Source: Camarhynchus parvulus | Lineage: Eukaryota > Chordata > Aves > Passeriformes > Thraupidae | Reading direction: 5' to 3' | Assembly: GCF_901933205.1 (NCBI RefSeq) | Contig: NC_044573.1 | Span: 59,708,493 to 59,772,492, forward strand | Length of the DNA stretch: 64,000 nucleotides | Shown here: positions 1 to 13,100 of the stretch, in pieces | How positions within the stretch are numbered: the stretch's first letter is position 1 | Layout of the letters: every line of letters begins with the position of its first letter | Position numbers and translations under genes: made by a program | Notes under the pieces: model-generated | The model's database searches: none | The model's input: only the letters and a program-made list of their open reading frames with translations | What the model was told of the DNA's origin: nothing

Positions 1-252
1 CTTGCTGACTATACAAAGATTTAGGCAACATGTTAAGAGCTTCTTTTTATTCTGTTAGATGTACCTTTTGTCTAGGAAACTGAAAGATGGTCTTCATCCT
101 AATAAATTAAAATAAGTCCTGTTGAGGCACAAAAAAAGACTTTTGTTGTTAGAAAGGCCAGGCAAATCAATGTATTTATCCAGCAAATTAAGTTTTCTAT
201 TTTTTTTCTAGTATAAAACCACAATAAAATGGTGTTAAGAATACAATTTGTC

Positions 253-305
253 TCAAAAAAAGGAAAAAAAACAACAAAAACAAACAAACCAAAAAAACAA
301 GAAGA
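253..305. repeat. A-rich low-complexity tract
   Basis: The stretch is almost wholly A with scattered C and G, as in runs of CAAACAAACC. It resembles a decayed poly(A) or (CAAA)n tract. No adjoining retrocopy was recognised. Confidence 0.7.
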
Positions 306-424
306 ATATAAAATTTCATAGTACCATCTTTTAACATGCATCATAATGTCCTGCTGAAAAACTTAGGTAATTTTACAGATAACACCATATTTATGGCTCA
401 AACCATAAATTTGATATTTAGCTC

Positions 425-440
425 TATATATATATATATA
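425..440. repeat. (TA)8 microsatellite
   Basis: Eight uninterrupted TA units, followed about 90 bp later by an imperfect TA/CA-rich stretch (527-560). A likely length-polymorphic site. Confidence 0.85.
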
Positions 441-3400
441 GCTATAGGGGTTTTTTATTTTAACATTACTTCTTGTATGCTTTTTATTGAAAGTCCAAGA
501 ATCGTAACCATTTTCTTTTTAAAATATACATATACACACACATATATACAAATATATAAATAAAAATTATTAAAAAATGCCCTAAAAGATAAACCTTCCA
601 AAACCATTTTCATCTATTTGACATCATGGTAGGGAACAAAGATATGTGTTTTATAGTTGGATTTATTGCTTGCTGATGTATTTGAAAAGCAATATACAGT
701 AATATATTTTCTTGTTTGTCTGGATAACCGCTAAATAAATCTTGTTAGCCAAAAAAGCATACCCATACCCTAAGGGATCAGCTACCCTGGTGTTAAAACT
801 GTGCTGAAAATTAACCATAATGACAGGTCCTATATCTCAGTGGCACTTTAAAGCTGACATCCTGCTACATGGATACAAAAGATGATAATTTTAGAGGAAA
901 TTTTTGGGCCACTGATATGAATTGCCTTTAATAAGAGCTGGCATAGTATTGCCCGTTGTCAAAGATGACCCATGGGGAAGAGTTTATTAGTGCGTTTCCT
1001 TCTAAACTGAAAGTGACAGGGCATGCTTGGGGCCCTTTTGTTGCTGTTTGTAACAAATGAAAATTTCGCTGCAGAATTCTCATACTGAAGAGTATTGATC
1101 TGTGTGTTCTCACAGCCAGAGGAGGGGAAAAAAACGATGAAACACAATTTACTTTGTCATGGCTTTAGTATTGCTTCCAGATAATTCTGAGTAACAATAG
1201 GGTCTTTGGTTTGTAGAAGCCAAACTTTATTGACAACACTGTTTATTAGAGAATGAGGGATGAGGAACAGGAGTTGTTGCACAGTAACTCAAAACCTAGG
1301 TGTTTGCATTCCTGGCCAAGATATGGATATATCCCATGTCTATACAGATGTGTGATACTGTAATACAGGTGTGGAGGCATCTGATATTTTCCTGATAAGC
1401 AAACTATAAGTTAGTCTTGATTAGTAATGGAAGTTTCCAGTTCTGTAATGTACATTATGTTGAAACATCTTTATTTAATTTTGAGCTTTAGCAGAAGAAT
1501 TACTTTTAGTGGAGTTCTAAACTCTATTACAAATGTAGTTAGCTGGGAGGGATAGTATACATTTCAAGACCCTGAAAGAGATAACTCAATTACTCTGATT
1601 AGTTTTTTGAAGAAAAATTGAACTAGGATAGGATTTGTAATTAAATTATGAGATTTTACCAAAAGTAGTTCCAGTCAATGATTTAATGGCTCACCTTTGT
1701 ATAGAGCTGGTCTTCAGCTCCCAGCTCACTGGCTGCACTGTATTGATTTTTTTTACATGGTTTCTATGGCTGTTATTCTTGGATGCGTTTAGAAGGAGTT
1801 TTCCCTTTCCCCTTCCTTTTACAGGAAGTTTGGTGTTGTCATTGTTAGTTGACTTTCCCTCCTGAATATGTCCATCAGATTAATTGTCTATTTATGTTTT
1901 CCCTGATAAATTGGCAATTTCTGGGAAGGGAATTTCTTGAAGTCTTCAGGGTTGTCTGCACTGGAACTTGAGGGAGATGCTGGGAGGATGGAACAGTATT
2001 TGTAGTATTTGTGATAGGTAGGAGTGAACAAGAAGCCACTGATGGTTCTTTCTTTTTCATTTGTTTCTTACTTGCTTTTGAGAGCAAGTGTATATCAAAG
2101 TCTCTGCTGCTTAGTGTGCAATTGTAGACTCCTACAGTTGTGCCCAAAAGAAGTGTCCAAAGAGATCACCTGTGCCTCGGCTCAAGTGTTTATTTAATAT
2201 ATACAATTGTGCAGCCTTTCAGAGTTGCAGTATCAAATGCTCTGATCTTCAATCAGTAGAGAACTTTGCCTTATAATCAGTTCTTGTACTGCATCTTTGT
2301 TCTGTGCTCTTAAAAATGTTCTGGAATCTTTTTCTGAAGTTGTCAGTATGTGCCAGAAAAGTTACTTTGTGCATCAAGAAATGAGGTAGTGTCTGACGCA
2401 GCAACTGTGATCAACTTCTTAGTTGACATGGTGTGTTAAAAGTGCGCGTGAGATGGGGATGAAGCTGATGTTACATTCTCATCTGGTTAGTTAGCAAAGT
2501 AGCTGCACATTGTTAGAAAAATAATTGTACAAAACTTGATATCATGCTATTACAGGCTGCAAAATCAGCAGGAAATATGATGCACTTTATGTAGTGGATC
2601 TTGCACATATGATTTGGAAGAAAATGTTTGTTAGAATTAAAGATAAGGCAGAAAAATAAAGGCTAAAAACCTTGGAATGTATGAATCAAATGTATCATTT
2701 GTTAATAATAATGTGGAGAGTTCTGGTTCTACTGATAAGTTTGTAAGTTTTATTTGAGCCATAAATTACAGCAATTTTTAATCGTTTTGCTACATGATTT
2801 TTTTTCTTTTTAGCATTTCTTCATCCTGCCAAAACATCTCTTCTGTGCTGGGTTCAAAGCAAAGGGAGGTCTCTGCCTTGAATTATAGTTTCAATATGGA
2901 ATTGTCTTCATGCACCTGGTAAATCCAAGTTAGTCACAGCAGACAAAGGCAGTTTTCCTCTACCATCTTCTGAATGTTCTTCCAAAAATCCTAAGTTTTG
3001 ATGAACTGACTTGTTTCTAGCCATCTGACTTGTTTGTATGAGTTTGTGGATATCATTATTTCTTGTGTTTGATTTGACATTGCAAGCAGTCTCTCTTCTA
3101 AGTCATCAGGTTCAAGTTTTGGTGGGATGTGTGATTATGTTTGACTCTTTGTTAGCCTTATTGGGCTGGTTTGCCATCAAAAGCAGTTCCCGTTATGCAA
3201 GCCTGGCAGTGATTTTTCTACCTTTCTTGTCTGAATCTCTTTAGGGATTTTATATAGGAAAGCTAATAATTTGGCTGGGTCCTGGTGATGCTAGAACACT
3301 GTGAAGATGGAGTTTGCCCCTGGCAAGTAATTCTCATGGGAGCATTATTCTTTTTCTCTTACAAGAAAGCTTTGAAATATTTCCATTTGAGAAAGCTGTG

Positions 3401-3710
3401 GACTGAAATGCACTTTCCAAATTTCACTGGTGCTTGTTTTGTCTGGAAAAATAAGTGAAATCTCTAAGCTTGCTTCAGATGTGTGTATTCAATTTTGTGA
3501 CTTGGTTTATTTATTCAGTATAATAACAGACTTAAAAACATGTCAAGGAGAGCGCTAGGTGGCAGGTAAAAAGTAAATACATCAAGTAGCCTGAATTTAT
3601 ATTCCCGGCTTGCAAATGGACTGAAGTATTTTTATTTTACAAAGTATTTTACAAAGTGCCCCATATTTCTGCCCTCCATTATGAAGTTCTCTGGTAAATA
3701 GGAAATTTGT

Positions 3711-3725
3711 AAAAAAAAAAAAAAA
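3711..3725. repeat. A15 homopolymer
   Basis: Fifteen consecutive A bases between TTTGT and TCCCTTC. A simple intronic homopolymer. Confidence 0.9.
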
Positions 3726-4020
3726 TCCCTTCTGGTGATATTACCCACCATCATAAATATTAGACAGTTCAAGTTATTAGAGATGCTTTGTAATTTGTTC
3801 AGAAGTTCAGTCTCCAAGAGACAATGGCTTTGGACTGTATCTTTGCAAAGTCTGGAGAAGGGCCATTGGTGTGTGTTTTTTCTGAACAACTTACTGAATT
3901 TCAGACCAGAGAAGAAATTGAGGAGAGAGATTTTGCAGTCCAAGTTATCGAAATCTGTGGCCTTTTCACTGCTACCTTGGCTAAGTTTCCTTTTGAATCA
4001 TCAGCAGACTTCAACAGAGG

Positions 4021-4052
4021 TATGCAAATACTTGTGTATGCAAATATTTGTG
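4021..4052 (+). promoter_or_regulatory. Tandem 16-bp repeat carrying two ATGCAAAT octamer (POU-factor) motifs
   Basis: Two 16-bp units lie head to tail, 4021-4036 and 4037-4052, differing at one base (CTTGTG versus TTTGTG ends). Each contains a perfect octamer ATGCAAAT, at 4022-4029 and 4038-4045. The octamer is the established binding site of Oct/POU transcription factors. Both sites are in the same orientation, spaced 16 bp start to start. Enhancer function is inference only; a tandem slip duplication of one chance octamer would give the same picture. Confidence 0.3.
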
Positions 4053-4463
4053 TCAGAAGCCCCCTGTGGCTGCTGTTCTTGGTTCATAAGATGCATTCCT
4101 GGAGTATTGATATTAATAGTGGCACTCTTCTGGACACTCAGCTCATCTTCAAAATTACTTTATACCCTTAAGTTTCCTGATTTGTTGTAGCCTAGTTCTC
4201 TCATGGCTGTATCCCTGCAAGAAGAGCAGATGATAATGTCATAATTACTTTGCAGTAGTTAGAAAAAGAATGAAATTATTTTGTGAAGTTTCTCTAAGCC
4301 TTGCTAATAAAATGCAAATTATATTTTGAGTGTATATTTAGGTATAAGCATTCGTCGGAGAGTCAAGGATCCAATTAACTTGATCTTTTTGTGGCATTCT
4401 CTGGTTTTAATTTCTCTCCTGTATTAAGATCTTATCCTCTTTAAGTAGGTTTCACATGTGAAT

Positions 4464-4504
4464 CTTCCTATTTTTCAATCCTCTGTTTCTTACAGCAGGT
4501 AAAG
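4464..4504 (+). other. Possible recursive splice site (acceptor directly abutting a donor) in the long PTPRK intron
   Basis: A pyrimidine-rich stretch (about 4464-4490) leads into TTACAGCAG and is followed at once by GTAAAG (4499-4504). This gives a strong 3' splice site whose AG (4497-4498) abuts a usable 5' splice site, the layout of a zero-length or recursive-splicing exon. A second AG three bases earlier (4494-4495) makes a tandem NAGNAG-type acceptor. The donor half deviates from GTAAGT. Recursive splicing is known in long vertebrate introns, but nothing here proves use. Confidence 0.25.
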
Positions 4505-4950
4505 AGAGGCTTTCACCCTGAAGTCAAATCCTGCCTCCTTTACATAAAAAGAATGAAATCCCTCAGAAAGTCTTTATGCTTATAATGAATAAATTGAATG
4601 AGATAGGAGTCTCAGTTTTGTCATTCATCTACATATCAGAAAGAATAGCAGCTTCCCTTTCTGCTCAGGCAACTCTTCTCTGGAAGAAACTCTGCTCAGC
4701 TCCTTTGCTCAGGCAATATTTGTCTCTGCTTTATGTAATTAATAGGTGCATTGCTCATTTTCTTCAGGAAGTGCAGGAAAGCTGCTTTTGCTGGAGAAGC
4801 GGGAGAAAATAGTTTTGACAGGATTTTTTAAAGAAGCCAGAGAGACTGATTCACATGAGGTGACAGAAATGCCAGGTATTTGGCATCGGCTCCATCCCAT
4901 CTTTCTGTGTTGACTAATCTTGGCTGCACAGGTTTACATTTGAAATGAAA

Positions 4951-5395
4951 ATCACAGGATGGCTAAGATTGAAAGGTACCTCTGGAGGTCATCTGCACCA
5001 AACTTGCCCTGCTCAAGCAGAATCACCTAGGGCCTGTTGCCCAGGATCATGTCCAGATGGCTTCTGAAAATCTCCAGGGATGGATATTCTGCAGCCTCCT
5101 TGGGCAACCTGTGTCAGTTCTCAGGCAAACACAGTAAGAAAAAATGTTTCCTGCTGTTCAGAGGGACCTTCCTGTATTCCACTTGGTGCCCAGTGCCTCT
5201 TGTTCTGCCACTGGGCACCACTGAAAAGTGCCTGGCTCTGTCCCCTTTGCACCCTCCTTAAGGTGTTTATACACATTGGCAATATCCCCCTGAGCTGTCT
5301 CATCTCCAGCTGGTTCTTGAAATTTTTCTAATGTGAGCTGGTGCTCCAAATATTGTAGTTCTGATGTGTTCTTCAGGAAGACCCGAAACATTTAA
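4951..5395 (-). mobile_element. CR1 LINE fragment, 3' region
   Basis: The plus strand reads as the reverse complement of a CR1 3' end. It opens with AATCACAGGATGG, followed by the familiar GGTACCTCTGGAGGTCATCT, CTCCAGGGATGG and GGGCAACCTGTG blocks. Later come the CCTGTATTCC and CACTGGGCACCACTGA blocks and a segment ending near GTGCTCCA. On the minus strand the conceptual reading around YKHLKEGAKGTEPG and QEALGTKWNTG is typical of this CR1 type. It is diverged, lacks the 5' part as usual for CR1, and is inactive. The outer boundary near 5395 is approximate. Confidence 0.88.
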
Positions 5396-5681
5396 GGTAA
5401 AGCATGCATTTGGCTTTTACTTTATAAGACGTGAATTTTGTATTGCTTGATATAGGCTAAATTAACATTTTCATTAGGCAAAAACTAGCAATTTCAGTGT
5501 TGATACACATCTTCTTAATGTGTTCTCTGAACTTAAAGGTGACTGGTGTGGATTGGAGCAAAAATCCAAGTCCTGTAGCTCTGTGTCCTGCCCCAATAGC
5601 CAGCGATTGGGGCAGAGTATCAGAGAAAAGATGTAGAAGCATCCTTTGCTGACTTGGAACTTTTCTATCCCAGGGGTCTGT

Positions 5682-5731
5682 GGTTCAGGCATTCTCTAAG
5701 TGAAGGGGTTCAGGCATTGTCTAAGTGAAAG
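5682..5731. repeat. Tandem duplication of a 25-bp unit
   Basis: Units 5682-5706 and 5707-5731 both begin GGTTCAGGCATT and contain CTAAGTGAA. They differ by a C/G change and one base at the end. A small, fairly recent local duplication with no evident function. Confidence 0.85.
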
Positions 5732-8644
5732 GCAATCCCCTCTCAGCCTGGACATAGGTGTTGTGCCTTAGTTTCTCACTCAAAAGCATGCAGAACAGAT
5801 TAATGATTGACTAATTCACTTGGTGCAAGGGCCATTTTCTATTTATAGTTTTCATTGCCTGGCATATGTTTTTCCCTGACACCCATAATGGATGTTAATG
5901 TTTTGTGGCACTTTGATTCACAAGTCCAAGCAGCGTGAGTTCCTCTTGTGTTTTCTGCAAGGCTCCATGCTGCCTGCATGAGAACACATGGGATAGCTTC
6001 TGTGGAAGTCCTCTCTTTTCTGCTCTCTTCTCAGTGACAAGAAGCATGATGGGAATAGTCTTTTCACAGGGTCTGGATAGAAATCAGGAAAAAAGAAAAA
6101 AGAGGAGGAGGAAGGCTAAGGATGCTGATAATTAGCTGGATTGATGTTTGCGTGGCTATTTCTGCTCTTTTCTGAGGGTTGCTTTTCTATATGACAATAT
6201 AGTTGCATTTCTAGGCATCTGATTACATCTAGAACTACATATAGCTTTTCTTCTGTCATTCCTAATTAGTAGGTGTGACATTATTTCGTATGTCATTAGG
6301 TGTGACACTGCTTTGTGTCCAGGAATGAACTTGTAGCAGGCCTGACTGGTTTTCTGATGGCAGTCTTTGACCATGTTGCATAAACGTTCAGGCAGGAATG
6401 TGCTTTCAAAGCAAATCTCCAGAAAAGGGCCCTTCCCTGCTTGCCAGGCAGTGGACTGCTACTTGTTCTTGTCAGCTCTTGTGGAGACCTTGCCATGGCT
6501 TGGCAGCAAAATAAATACAGCTGCAGGGTCAATGAAAATCAGTGGGAGCCTGTAGTGGGTAGTGACCTGGGATGATCTTGACCGAGTGGCTCACAGTTGC
6601 AGAGGAGTTAGCTCTGTGCTGTCAGGCTTTGTGCTGCATTTAGGTAATATTCCTCACAGGTTTTCTTCATCTGTGGCAGACCAGGTATTATCAGCCTCCT
6701 TACAGGCAGCGTAAACTGGGTATCACCTGCTCTGCCTAATCCAGCAAAGCCGAGACATGATGCAGCTTCACTCTGCCTGATCCAAAATGGTGCTGCTGGT
6801 GATACCACAGATGTGGCATCAGTGATTGCATGAGTGAGATCTCACTGTTTAGGTGCTCTCCTATACCTCTACCCTTTTCTCATGTGCCTCCTTATTGTGA
6901 AATTACTTAAATGAATCCAAACACCAAATAAAGCATTTGGGAAATCAAAATGTAATCACTTTGAATAGTGGGATTCTTGTTGGCCTTTAGGTTTGATGGA
7001 AGTCAGTGCAAAGGAAAAAAGAGGCAAGGAAAAAGCTTTTGGCAGGTGTCACTTCAGGGAGGAAATAAGGGGATCCTTTGTTTCTTGTATATGTGTTTTA
7101 TCCAAGCACAGTGACATGAAGATAATTTGCAGTAAAGTGATTTTTCTCATCGTAATTAGAGATGTCTCCAGACTGCCCCACCACATCACTGCTGTATTTC
7201 ACTTGGATAATTTCCCTTCCAGTATCTGGTCTGTCTCTACATTTATTTAAATCAAATATTTCATTTCAATACTGCAGCTCAGGATGGTCTTTCTCAGTTT
7301 AAATGCCACTGACATTACCATGGAGGTTAAAATATTTACTTAAGTATAGACAAAGTTCTGTTACTTGCCATCATTTTCCAGTTTTGGGGAGGGGAAAACC
7401 CCTCCAGGCTTGACATCTCTGTATTGTGCAGAGTTGTTAAAAAGGGGGCCGATGAGTAGATGCATGGTAATGATGAAAAGGAGTGCATTTGGAATTCAAC
7501 ATAGATGGCAGAAAATGCAGGATGTCAGAGAAGCCATATATTAAAGGGAATTTGAATTGGAAACTGAATCCCAACCTGCCACTGGGGGCATTTTGATCAT
7601 TTTGATTTATTAAACTTTTATAACAGCATTCAGACGAAGCTGAATTAAAACGCTTACTCTTGGGTGGTTTATGGTACACAAGTCATCGTGCTACTGAAGT
7701 CTCACCATGATCAATGTAGAGTTAATTTAAGTTGCTTTTTTAATGCAGGTGCACCTGTGTGCTTTAGTACATATGTAAAAATCTAGCAGTGTTCTAATGC
7801 TGAATCACTTAACAAAAATACAAAATGAAGCCACACTGACATTTATTTTCAGCTGCATTTGAGTGAGTCTTGCTATTAAATTGTAGTTGAACTGCAGGAA
7901 AACAAACTGCATATATATATTCCTATACCAATATTATATATTGATAAATGTACACACATTATAAAATAGCTAGCAATGAAAACATAGTCATTTCCTTGAA
8001 AACAGGTCAAACTGCTAAAGACATAGGTGCTTGCATTGTACCATCCTGACCATCTCTCATCCTCAGCAGCTGTACGTAGCCTCAGTGAGCACCGTCTCTG
8101 CAATAAAAAGAAATCAATTACTATTAGAGTGGCACTGCAGGTTAAAGGCATTACAGGTTCACACTCAGTTTTGCAGCAAGGAGATGATACTTCTCTGCAA
8201 ATGGGGAATGATGCAAAAGATGGATGAGACAGAGTTCAAGGAGCAGTACTGTGAGGGTCTGGCACTATCATTCCAAGCTGTCTCAGAGACATGATGGATG
8301 ATTCAGGGGCAAGAAGCAATAATACCCAATGATGAGAGATGCATCTCCAGATCTTAAGCCCACTGCATGCTGTCTACCTGTTGGTGTTCTAGTGGCATAA
8401 TGATTCCTGATGTGTTATGAAGAGCTAAACTATTGTACTTAAGCAGCTAATTTGGAATGTTGAATTTAGTAACCCAGATTTTTTGCCAGCTTCTAGAAAA
8501 GCAGGCAGCATATCAAACACTGCTGCACATGGTGAATTTAATTACCTTTTATTTATGTGTGGTACCTGTTGACAGGATCTTGTAAGCTGTGCTAATACGA
8601 TAGGTAATTTGTTACCTCCAGAAATCACTTTCTATGTGCCCTCT

Positions 8645-8674
8645 GATCATTATCATGAAACATGATAAATGATC
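8645..8674. repeat. Short inverted repeat, 13-bp arms with one bulge
   Basis: GATCATTATCATG (8645-8657) faces CATGATAAATGATC (8661-8674) across an AAA loop. Pairing is complete except for one extra A in the right arm. A possible local hairpin in the transcript; no function is evident. Confidence 0.75.
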
Positions 8675-9764
8675 TAGACCATGAGGTGTAAATGAAAATG
8701 AAATGGATAATTTGATTCTATGTCTAAATTGTTGCTGGAGAAGTTGTTGCAATTATAATGGAATTTATCTCATAAAAATATGCTTTGCAATGTGCCAGTG
8801 ACCTTTAATCATCTTGGTTGGGGAGTTATTTGAAGATAATTTTAAAGAGATTACAAAAAGTTTGCTCACAGTAGTTTGGATCGAATTCTTTTTTCTTTCC
8901 TAAAGAGTTTTAAATATTTGTCTGTTTAATAATTCATATTGCAGGGTTTTTCTGCAGTGTTAACTGCTGGAGTGTTTGCAGAGTTATATAGAAAGTGGTG
9001 AGAAACATATCTCCCTCTCCTGAAAAAGAGGGAGGCTTAGCTACATGCAGAAAGATAGATTTCTTCCTGCTGAGATGCAGTGTTGAATTTGGATGTGCTG
9101 GTTTACTAGAGAGCTTGTCATTGAGATTGATATGGAGCTGCTAACAGGCATGTCTTGGAGAACATTTAAGGAGTGTTACAAGGAAAATTAATGTGTTTCT
9201 CTCCCTGTTCCCCAGTTATGTTCACAGTGCTAATGGCAGGGTCTGTGTCCTACCTCCTTCATGAGGAAGGATGACGCTGTCGCATTAGGACTAATATTTG
9301 ACTTTTCCTCTCTTCCCTAATTTTTTTGTGGTTTTTATTTTATTTCTTTTTAAACTTCTTTGTTTCCAGGACTTTATCTATAACATTTCATATAGTTATT
9401 CTGTGTCCATTTTCTTCGCCTTTTGGCACATCTTGTACTGCCAAACACTTTGAGTTTACCATCCCAGTTGATGTCTGTATGTTGTAAAAAGTAAAATTTT
9501 TCACTTTCCTGAATTCTTTACTATTAAACAAAAGAGAAAATTTCTCTTGATGAGTTTGGGGACTAAACAGAGACAAAACTCAGTGAACAACATTAGGAAA
9601 AAGTGAGAGCACCTTTTTAGGAATTAAAAATTGATTAGAATTGACTTATATTAGAAACCTTACAGACTAATAAGAATGGTCAATAGGGACGGTAGGGAAA
9701 AGCCTCTCAACAGTCAATTTAATGTTACATTTTTCCTTCAAGAAAGAAAGATGTAAGTACAAAA

Positions 9765-10195
9765 TATCACAGAATGATAGAATTTTCAAGGTTGGTAGAG
9801 ACCTTTAAGACCATCAAGTCCAACTATCAACTCAGCACTACCACTGTAACCCACAAACCATCATCCAGTGCCAGATCCAGACACTTTTTAAACACCTCCA
9901 GGGGTTGTGACTCCACCTCCTTCCCAGGCCACCTATTCTAATGCCTTAAGGCCATTTCCTTTGATCCTCTAACTACAGGCATGGCAGGAGAGACCAGTCC
10001 CCACCTCACTGCAAACTCCTTTCAGGGAGTTGTGGAGAGTGATGAGGTCTCCTGTGAGCTTCCTCTTCTCCAGACTAAATAAACCCAGCTCCCTCAGCTG
10101 ATCCTCATAAGACATGTTTTCTTGACCTTTCATGAGCTGAGTTGCCCTTCTCTGAACACACTGCCTAATCAATGTGGTCTGAAAGGTGTAGACAT
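9765..10195 (-). mobile_element. CR1 LINE fragment with C-terminal ORF2 remnant
   Basis: The plus strand starts ATCACAGAATGATAGAAT, the reverse complement of the CR1 3' terminal repeat, then runs GGTTGGTAGAGACC and CATCAAGTCCAAC. On the minus strand, 10172 to 9969 encodes an open stretch containing [18 protein letters not shown] and [19 protein letters not shown]. This is the conserved end of the CR1 ORF2 reverse-transcriptase protein. Only this tail and the 3' untranslated part remain, with no reverse transcriptase core, so the copy is 5'-truncated and immobile. The 10195 boundary is approximate. Confidence 0.93.
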
Positions 10196-13100
10196 TGCAT
10201 AGTGTTAGTTCAAAGCTTATAAAGCAGAGATAATTTTCAATGAATTCTAATTTTATTAATAATGATTGTCCTAAGTTTGCTTGAATTGATTAATTTGAAT
10301 AAATAAATGCCAGGAAAAATACTTTGCTCAATTAAGAATTTTTCTCTGGAATGTTCCATAAATAAATGAATTATAAGGTAAATGAATTTGAACTTTACTT
10401 GAATGTGCCAAGCATCTTATAGTTTGTGGAATCTAGAATAGATTAATCCTAGAATAGAATCTAGAAAAGATTAGTCTTTTATTCAATCTTTTCAATATTT
10501 ATATTAGCTCTTTGCTCCTTGTGCCTATCTGGTGGTAGATCCTGTAAGCCATATGGAACTTTACCTGTTTGTGGATACAAGGTAGAACACTACAAAGCAT
10601 CAATGCCATATGTGTTTTTAGTAAAGCTATCTTTAGTAAACTGGCTCACTCATTTCCTGAGAAAATCAAGAATAGTATATTGTATTGTTTACCTGACCTA
10701 TTTCACCATCCAATCAGGATTAAGTCTAAAAGTATTTTTTTCTGCTTCACATTTTTAGATGAATTTGCAGTTCTGAGTTTATGTGAAAATCTCAGCTTTA
10801 TTCTTATATTGACATTCTCATGGTAACATAAGTTGCATTTTTTAACAACTGGAGATATAAAGGCTACTGCTTTTGAAGGGAGATGAGGTAAACTAGATGT
10901 TTCTCTTTGGCTTAAAAATTGAGATTGAAGTCTCATGACTTTTAATGCTTGCTTTGAACTTTACTCTGACTTTGGATTGTGTTGACAGCAGTTGGAAATG
11001 TCTTGACTAATGATTTATTCTTTAACTTTCTGCTTCTCTTGGACTGGATAACTTGCGTGTCCTAGAAAAAACAAGATACATTTAGTGTGATCAAGCTTGT
11101 GATCTATGGGCTGCATCACCAGCCACTACAATATTTTCCCCTTCTTTTTATTTGAGATAGAAAGGAGCAGCTGTTTGGCAGTGTATGAAGCACAGCTTCA
11201 TTTTAGCAACTGGACATTTTCAGTTGCAGGGTGGTTTGTTGTTTTCCTTTGTTGTTTTTTTAATATGTAATACTGAGGCACAGTTCCTGCTTTGAATGTA
11301 TGCAGCATGGTACTTGGCCACCTTAGTGCACTGAAGAGGAGAAGACATCTGAAAGTTCTCACAAATATAGCATGCTGCAATCCTTCCTTTTGCCAAAGCC
11401 CTCGCTGGTTTGTTGGTGTTTTTTTTTTTTTTCCTATTTTGCACCTCTGGACTTTCTGGAATGTGATTTAAGTTTGCCATCTTTTGTGCCCTATGTGTTG
11501 GTTGCTACTTCTGTCAGTGGAGCAGAGAAAATGCTGCCCAGTAGAATGTGCCAATAAATGACAATGAGGTAATTGAGAGGTGATAAAACTGTCTGTTTTA
11601 CTAGAAAGAATAGCTCCTTTTCCAAAAGGTTTTGTAAAGGGGATATAATTGGACACTTCAAGAAAAAAATTGGACTGTGTCTGTATTCTGGCTGGCTGCA
11701 GACATGTTTAAGATGTATTTTGAGTTTAGGCTTACAGACTTCTGTTCTATCCTGAGTTTTGTCTTTGTGTTATGTGGGAAGCTGCCTCCACCTTTTAATT
11801 TTTATTTTTGTTCTTCAGGTTCTTTATCTTCAGCTGTCTCCTAATGCGATTTTAGGAATATGTTTGACCTTCCTCTTGCATTTTCTTTCAACATGGTTGC
11901 CTAAAGAAATATTTAATTAGTTTTGTTTTTCCTGGGAACACCTCCAATATCTACTTGACCTTTAAATAGTTATGTGGACTATGCAACACAAAGAATTGTG
12001 CCCTAGTGACACTTCTTTCCCCTTCAAATTACTGTCATTATCAGTGACATTTTCACAACTAGAAACACAATGATCTTAATTTTTTTTACTTTCAATTGTT
12101 CCAGAAAGAGCTTTAGCCTCTTATTTGAATAATATTATAAGAGGTTAAAGAACTGATACAGAGAACACAGGCTGGCTTTTCATTCAGGCCAAATCAAGTG
12201 ATGGTTTCAAGAAGTTGACCAAGCAACTTTCTGGAGCTGCAGACAGACAAGAGTGGTTTAATTAATGTTTCGTTTTGTCCAGATTTTGCTTCCCTTTACC
12301 AAAACAAACCCTAAAGCAGTAATTTAGTGGTGTGTCAGTTCTTCCAGGCTGGAACAAAGAGTTTTTTAGAAATGTGGCATGAATGGAGGACAGCATTCTT
12401 GCTCTGAAATGGAAGATCTTCTACAGGTGCTATTGCTTACATTATAAAAAATGGAGGGGACAGGCAGGGGAACATGTGGGCCAAACAGAACGTGCAAACA
12501 GTCACCTTATTAAGGAGACTATCCCCTAAGACATTTGCATCATTAGGACTTCTGATAATTAAGATGAACTATATTTCAGTAAGGAGACAGCCTTCTGGCC
12601 AACTGACTAAGCAGATGCCAAGTGGAAGCAAATGATGCTAAGTTGAGCTTTCAGGCAATTAACAGAAATTAATGGACCAGGTACCTACAGTCTGTTTCCT
12701 GTGGGTGTCAGTTCAGTGTCCTTGCCCTTCCTGCACTTCCAGCTCAGATGACTTTCAGGGGTTTAGCACCTGAGGTTTCCTTATCGAAATTTGCTGGGAT
12801 TTATCACCTGCTTAGCAGAGCTCCCAGGATTCCTGTAGTGTATTTAAAAATTAATGGGATTCTGGAATTTTTATTATTTGAGTGGGAATAATTAAAGCAA
12901 TTCTTCAATGACAAGAATCCTGTTTTGACTCATAGCATAATGTTATGGAGGAAGCCTTCTAGAGGGACTTGCTCTGAGTAAAGAGCTGAAACCTGTCACT
13001 CACCATTTGGTCTGGTTTCAACCTCATTTCTGAAAAATGCATCTCCATATTGCCATAATTTATTGAAGCTTCCTAATCTGTGAAGGAACGTCTTGCATGC

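Larger units (their letters stand above)
1..4950 (+). other. PTPRK: PTPRK intron, distal 5' portion within window
   Basis: AT-rich non-coding DNA read as part of the intron upstream of the FN3 exon. It holds an A-rich tract at about 253-305, a (TA)8 run at 425-440, a TA/CA-rich stretch near 527-560 and a 15-A run at 3711-3725. Two possible signals, the octamer pair near 4021-4052 and the splice-like motif near 4464-4504, are listed separately. I see no exon. The short open frames overlap one another in several frames and lack good splice contexts. Confidence 0.7.
5396..9764 (+). other. PTPRK: PTPRK intron between two CR1 fragments
   Basis: Non-coding AT-rich intron. It holds a 25-bp tandem duplication at 5682-5731 and a near-perfect inverted repeat at 8645-8674, listed separately, and otherwise only short chance open frames. 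Nothing resembling an exon, RNA gene or further interspersed repeat was recognised. Confidence 0.65.

Noticed and set aside
3735..4190. Overlapping + strand frames of 151 and 115 codons
   Set aside because: Two frames are open at once over the same DNA, no domain is recognisable, and the region contains a tandem repeat read in frame. Consistent with chance.
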